Shown here one piece after another: positions 61,318 to 64,000 of a stretch of 64,000 bases of DNA. Location: positions 124,001 through 188,000 of the forward strand of contig JALVFE010000021.1 in NCBI GenBank assembly GCA_027030245.1, in the 5' to 3' direction. The notes under the pieces were generated by a model. That model saw only the letters and a list, made by a program, of their open reading frames with translations, made no database searches and had not been told where the DNA came from. Position numbers and translations under genes: made by a program. The DNA is from Melioribacteraceae bacterium (GTDB lineage Bacteria > Bacteroidota > Ignavibacteria > Ignavibacteriales > Melioribacteraceae). The stretch's first letter is position 1. The number at the start of each line of letters is the position of its first letter.

Positions 61318-62430
61318 TTAATTCAAGCTCTTTACGCCCAATTTTATAATTCCGCCTGCCAAAATATAACCTTGTTCATCGTATAAAACAACAGATTGAC
61401 CTGGAGTGATTGCCCTTTTAGGTTCATAAAATTTAATCTTAAATGTGTTTTCATCAGCTTCCAATATTTCAGCTTTCGAACCTTTATCGGAATATCTGAT
61501 TTTAGCGATTACGGTATTACCCGGTTTAAGTTCGTTAACGCTAACGTGATTAATATCTTGGGCAATCAAGTAATTTTGATAAAGTGCTGATTCGTCTCCT
61601 AATTCTATCACATTCTTTTCTTTGTCTATTCTTTTCACGTAAACCGGTTTACCTACGGAAATTCCCAATCCGCGTCTCTGCCCGATTGTATAAAACGGAA
61701 TTCCCTTATGTTTTCCGACGACCTTTCCTTCGAGCACAAAGTCTCCTTCTTCAACCGATTCGACTAATTCCGGTTCCCTTTCACGTAAAAATCTTTCGTA
61801 ATTGTTATCCGCTACGAAGCAAATTTCCTGGCTATCGGGCTTTCCGGCGGTTTTAAGTCCCATTTCTTCCGCCAATTCTCTCACTTTATCTTTAGTAAAT
61901 TTCCCCAACGGGAACAGTGTTCTGCTCAAACTTTCTTGTGTCAAACCCCACAAAGCATAAGTTTGGTCTTTTTTATTATCCGCCGAATTTTTCAAACAAT
62001 ACCTTTGTGTCGATTCATTATATTCCACAATTGCGTAATGACCCGTGGCAATATATTTTGCATCGAGCGCATCGGCTTTTTGCAGTAATTCTTCCCATTT
62101 GATTTTTCTGTTACAAATAACACACGGGTTAGGCGTCCGGGCGTTAAAGTATTCTTCCACAAAATTTTCTATTACGGTTTCTTCGAAGGCTTTCGTAAAA
62201 TCAACCGTATAATGCGGGAAACCCAATTTATTTGCAATTGCTTTCGCGTCGAAAATCGCATCCAAAGAGCAGCAACCGGATTCGTGTTTTGGCGCGCCGC
62301 CGACTTCCATAAATCCCCAAGTCTTCATAGTTACGCCTATCACTTCGTAACCGGCTTTACTCAGCAAAGCTGCCGCCACGGATGAATCCACCCCGCCGCT
62401 CATTGCAACTATTACTCTATTTTCGTTCAT
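61318..62430 (-). CDS. mnmA: tRNA-specific 2-thiouridylase
   Basis: 370 residues from the ATG at 62430 (GAAAG upstream); an ATG ten codons earlier lacks a ribosome-binding site and the conserved N-terminus starts after it. MnmA thiolates U34 of Lys, Glu and Gln tRNAs. PP-loop AMSGGVDSSVAA, catalytic cysteines in NPCVICNRKIKW and SQEICFVADNN, the interaction loop GRRGLGISVGKPVYV, and the C-terminal beta-barrel ending at AGGIIKLG. The gene ends nine bases before the HNH frame opens. Confidence 0.95.
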   Translation of the reverse strand: MNENRVIVAMSGGVDSSVAAALLSKAGYEVIGVTMKTWGFMEVGGAPKHESGCCSLDAIFDAKAIANKLGFPHYTVDFTKAFEETVIENFVEEYFNARTPNPCVICNRKIKWEELLQKADALDAKYIATGHYAIVEYNESTQRYCLKNSADNKKDQTYALWGLTQESLSRTLFPLGKFTKDKVRELAEEMGLKTAGKPDSQEICFVADNNYERFLREREPELVESVEEGDFVLEGKVVGKHKGIPFYTIGQRRGLGISVGKPVYVKRIDKEKNVIELGDESALYQNYLIAQDINHVSVNELKPGNTVIAKIRYSDKGSKAEILEADENTFKIKFYEPKRAITPGQSVVLYDEQGYILAGGIIKLGVKSLN

Positions 62431-62610
62431 TTTACTTTCTTTCGATTTTTTAATTTGCAAATATACCCAATTGATTTTCGATATTCTAATTATTTGCCAT
62501 TTCTAAACTTATTATAAGTACGACAAGAACAAAAGTTTCTAAAAATTATATGCGGAATAGCAAATTTTTTGCTAATATTATTTTTCCGTTAACAATTATG
62601 AAAGAGTAAA

Positions 62611-63123
62611 ATGGTCGAGAAAATAAAAAATCTATCCCGGGAAGATTTATTAAAATTAGTTGAAGTTTACGCAAAAAACTGGCTTGCACACGACGGTTGT
62701 TGGTTTCTTTCCGCCGAAGAGACTCACGGCATGGAAACCGCGATGGATTTGGACACAAAATCGTGGGAAAAATTTGCGGAAATTGAAGCCAAAAGAATAA
62801 AAAAAGAATTTAATCTTCCCGAAAACGGCGGATTAAAGGCTCTCGAAGAAGCTTTTAATTACCGTCTTTACGCTGCGATAAACGAACAGAAAACCGAATG
62901 GTTAGACGAAAACACATTGGTTTTCAAAATGGTAAAATGCCGTGTTCAAGCCGCCCGGCACAGAAAGGGTTTACCGCTTTTCCCTTGCAAATCGGTCGGT
63001 ATCGTTGAATTTTCCACTTTCGCAAAGACGATTGATGCGAGAATAAAAACGGAAGTAATAAGTTGTCCGCCCGACGCAGTTAAAGATTTTTATTGCGGTT
63101 GGAAGTTTACAATCGAAGAATGA
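62611..63123 (+). CDS. DUF6125-like protein
   Basis: 170 residues. Matches from memory the uncharacterised family DUF6125, seen mainly in anaerobes: LSREDLLKLVEVYAKNWLAHDGCWF at the start (first part diagnostic), GMETAMDLDTKSWEKF, then a Cys-containing C-terminal half (KCRVQAARHRKGLPLFPCKS, ISCPPDAV, FYCGWKF). The spaced cysteines (near 110, 132, 154, 164) could bind a metal or cofactor. No signal peptide. Function unknown. It converges on the glycerate kinase gene with one base between them. Confidence 0.72.
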   Translation: MVEKIKNLSREDLLKLVEVYAKNWLAHDGCWFLSAEETHGMETAMDLDTKSWEKFAEIEAKRIKKEFNLPENGGLKALEEAFNYRLYAAINEQKTEWLDENTLVFKMVKCRVQAARHRKGLPLFPCKSVGIVEFSTFAKTIDARIKTEVISCPPDAVKDFYCGWKFTIEE

Positions 63124-63124
63124 A

Positions 63125-64000
63125 TTAAGATTCCAAAAAATAACTTTCCGCTATTTTTTTACAGGCAAAATCAATTCCCTTTTCGAATTGCTTGATTGAT
63201 TCTTCTTCGTTTTCGAAAAATTCGATTAATTCGATTATGTGAAAATCTTCACTTTTGTTTTCGCTGGAACCTGCTATAACAAAAATTTCACAACCGGAAT
63301 TCTTAAACTCATTTATAACAATCGCCGCACCTTTATTCATATAAGTTTGAACGTCAAATTTACCTTCGCCGGTAATTAAAATTTGCGGAGAAAGGTTTTT
63401 GTTATTTATTCCAAGTTCATTTTTAATGAAATCTTCGGCATAAATTTCTTCCGCACCGAAAAAGAGTTTTAACCCCGCAGACAAACCTCCGCCGGCACCG
63501 GATAAAACCGTATCCGCTTGTGCTCCCGTTTTAGCAAGAATATTCTTAAATCCGTTTTCCAATATTTGCATTTCGGAATCGCTTGCTCCCTTTTGTTTTG
63601 CAAACACATAATTTGCTCCGTTTGGTCCCAACAACGGATTTTCAACATCAATTATTGTTTTTATTACGAAATCAAATTCCGGTTTTTCCCAAATTATTTG
63701 ATGAATTCCGTTAAAATTTTCCGGGAAAGGAGATAGAACATCGCCTTCTTTGTTTATCAATTTCATTCCGAATGCGGAGCATGCCCCGATTCCCAAATCG
63801 CTTGTTCCCGTCCCGCCAATTCCAATTACTATTTTATCAAATTTTATTTCCCCGGAATTTTTCAATTCATTCAAACTAAACAACAATTCTCCCAAACCTT
63901 TGGAATTAAGTCTGAGCGGCTGCCTTTTTCCGGGCGGTATTAATGCAAGTCCAAGCACTTTAGCCGATTCGATAAAAACGCTTTTGTTTTTTTCGGAATA
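63125..64000 (-). CDS. Glycerate 2-kinase (GlxK type), 5' end outside the window
   Basis: The frame is open through the right edge, so the N-terminus is missing. 292 residues are visible of a usual 370-380. The glycerate kinase type-1 signatures are present: FIESAKVLGLALIPPGKR at the visible start, GIGGTGTSDLGIGACSAFG, GPNGANYVFAKQKGA, SGAGGGLSAGLKLFF and ITGEGKFDVQT. Phosphorylates D-glycerate with ATP in glyoxylate or serine-derived pathways. An apparent GTG start at 63958 is internal, because upstream codons continue the family sequence. Confidence 0.9.
   Translation of the reverse strand, partial: YSEKNKSVFIESAKVLGLALIPPGKRQPLRLNSKGLGELLFSLNELKNSGEIKFDKIVIGIGGTGTSDLGIGACSAFGMKLINKEGDVLSPFPENFNGIHQIIWEKPEFDFVIKTIIDVENPLLGPNGANYVFAKQKGASDSEMQILENGFKNILAKTGAQADTVLSGAGGGLSAGLKLFFGAEEIYAEDFIKNELGINNKNLSPQILITGEGKFDVQTYMNKGAAIVINEFKNSGCEIFVIAGSSENKSEDFHIIELIEFFENEEESIKQFEKGIDFACKKIAESYFLES

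Overview
The window looks like a chromosome segment of a member of the Ignavibacteriota / Bacteroidota-Chlorobiota lineage. The reasons are a type IX secretion C-terminal domain with the NYPNPFNPSTTI-type linker (488-1330), a small Hc1-type histone H1-like protein (57551-57748), lipoproteins with Bacteroidota-like signal sequences, an AT-rich composition, and gene-dense blocks separated by repeat-filled gaps. No rRNA, tRNA, CRISPR array, transposase, integrase or phage gene was seen. This placement is by eye, without a database search.

Layout. 1-2720 holds one secreted protein gene inside a dense field of dispersed repeats. 2721-10858 carries mostly minus-strand housekeeping genes: a TIGR02757-like protein, pdxJ, an ALDH7-type dehydrogenase, rsmI (plus strand), a peptidoglycan-binding lipoprotein, tsaD, proline dehydrogenase and coaE. 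10859-11668 is a repeat gap. 11669-26930 is one long minus-strand run: a CNNM/CorC-type protein, a small membrane protein, an orphan MCE protein and acpS; then ssb, a SPOR lipoprotein, a GDSL-type lipoprotein, a FadL-type porin, a biotin carboxylase with its biotin carrier, mutS2, cvpA, a yqeY-like gene and an ExbB-ExbD-ExbD set. polA (27020-29791) is on the plus strand. 29794-39532 is an eight-gene minus-strand cluster, mostly overlapping: fni, a polyprenyl synthase, HPr, enzyme I, a sugar-phosphate isomerase and three envelope proteins.

39533-40657 is a repeat gap. It is followed by a fused FtcD carrying a zinc-finger-like insert, and by a thioredoxin reductase/thioredoxin pair whose motifs are both unusual. 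After the 44043-45194 repeat gap come a HAMP-only membrane protein translationally coupled to TrkH, a thioesterase, a TraB-family protein, rpe and a PASTA protein (both minus), and a run of three MFS transporters interrupted by the 52163-53216 repeat gap. The right end holds a CapA-like lipoprotein, the Hc1-like protein, a membrane Fe-S oxidoreductase (HdrD/EMO-like), a hydrolase, an HNH nuclease without a usable start codon, mnmA, a DUF6125-like gene and a glycerate kinase cut by the window edge.

The most striking signal is not a protein. All six gaps longer than 300 bp are filled by one modular repeat family. Its parts are (a) a stem-loop with compensatory base changes; (b) arrays of up to 23 consecutive 7-bp units that change class in a fixed order, RCGTYTY then GTCAWYN then G(G/T)NATTT; (c) palindromic units of the type TGTCAT-CCCGAA...TTTCGGG-ATCT with compensated stems; (d) REPIN-like inverted pairs of these palindromes with exact lengths of 97 or 85 bp; and (e) short hairpins of the form ACNCC-GTA-GGNGT. 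Repeat copies lie in both orientations up to tens of kb apart. No enzyme that could mobilise them is encoded in the window.
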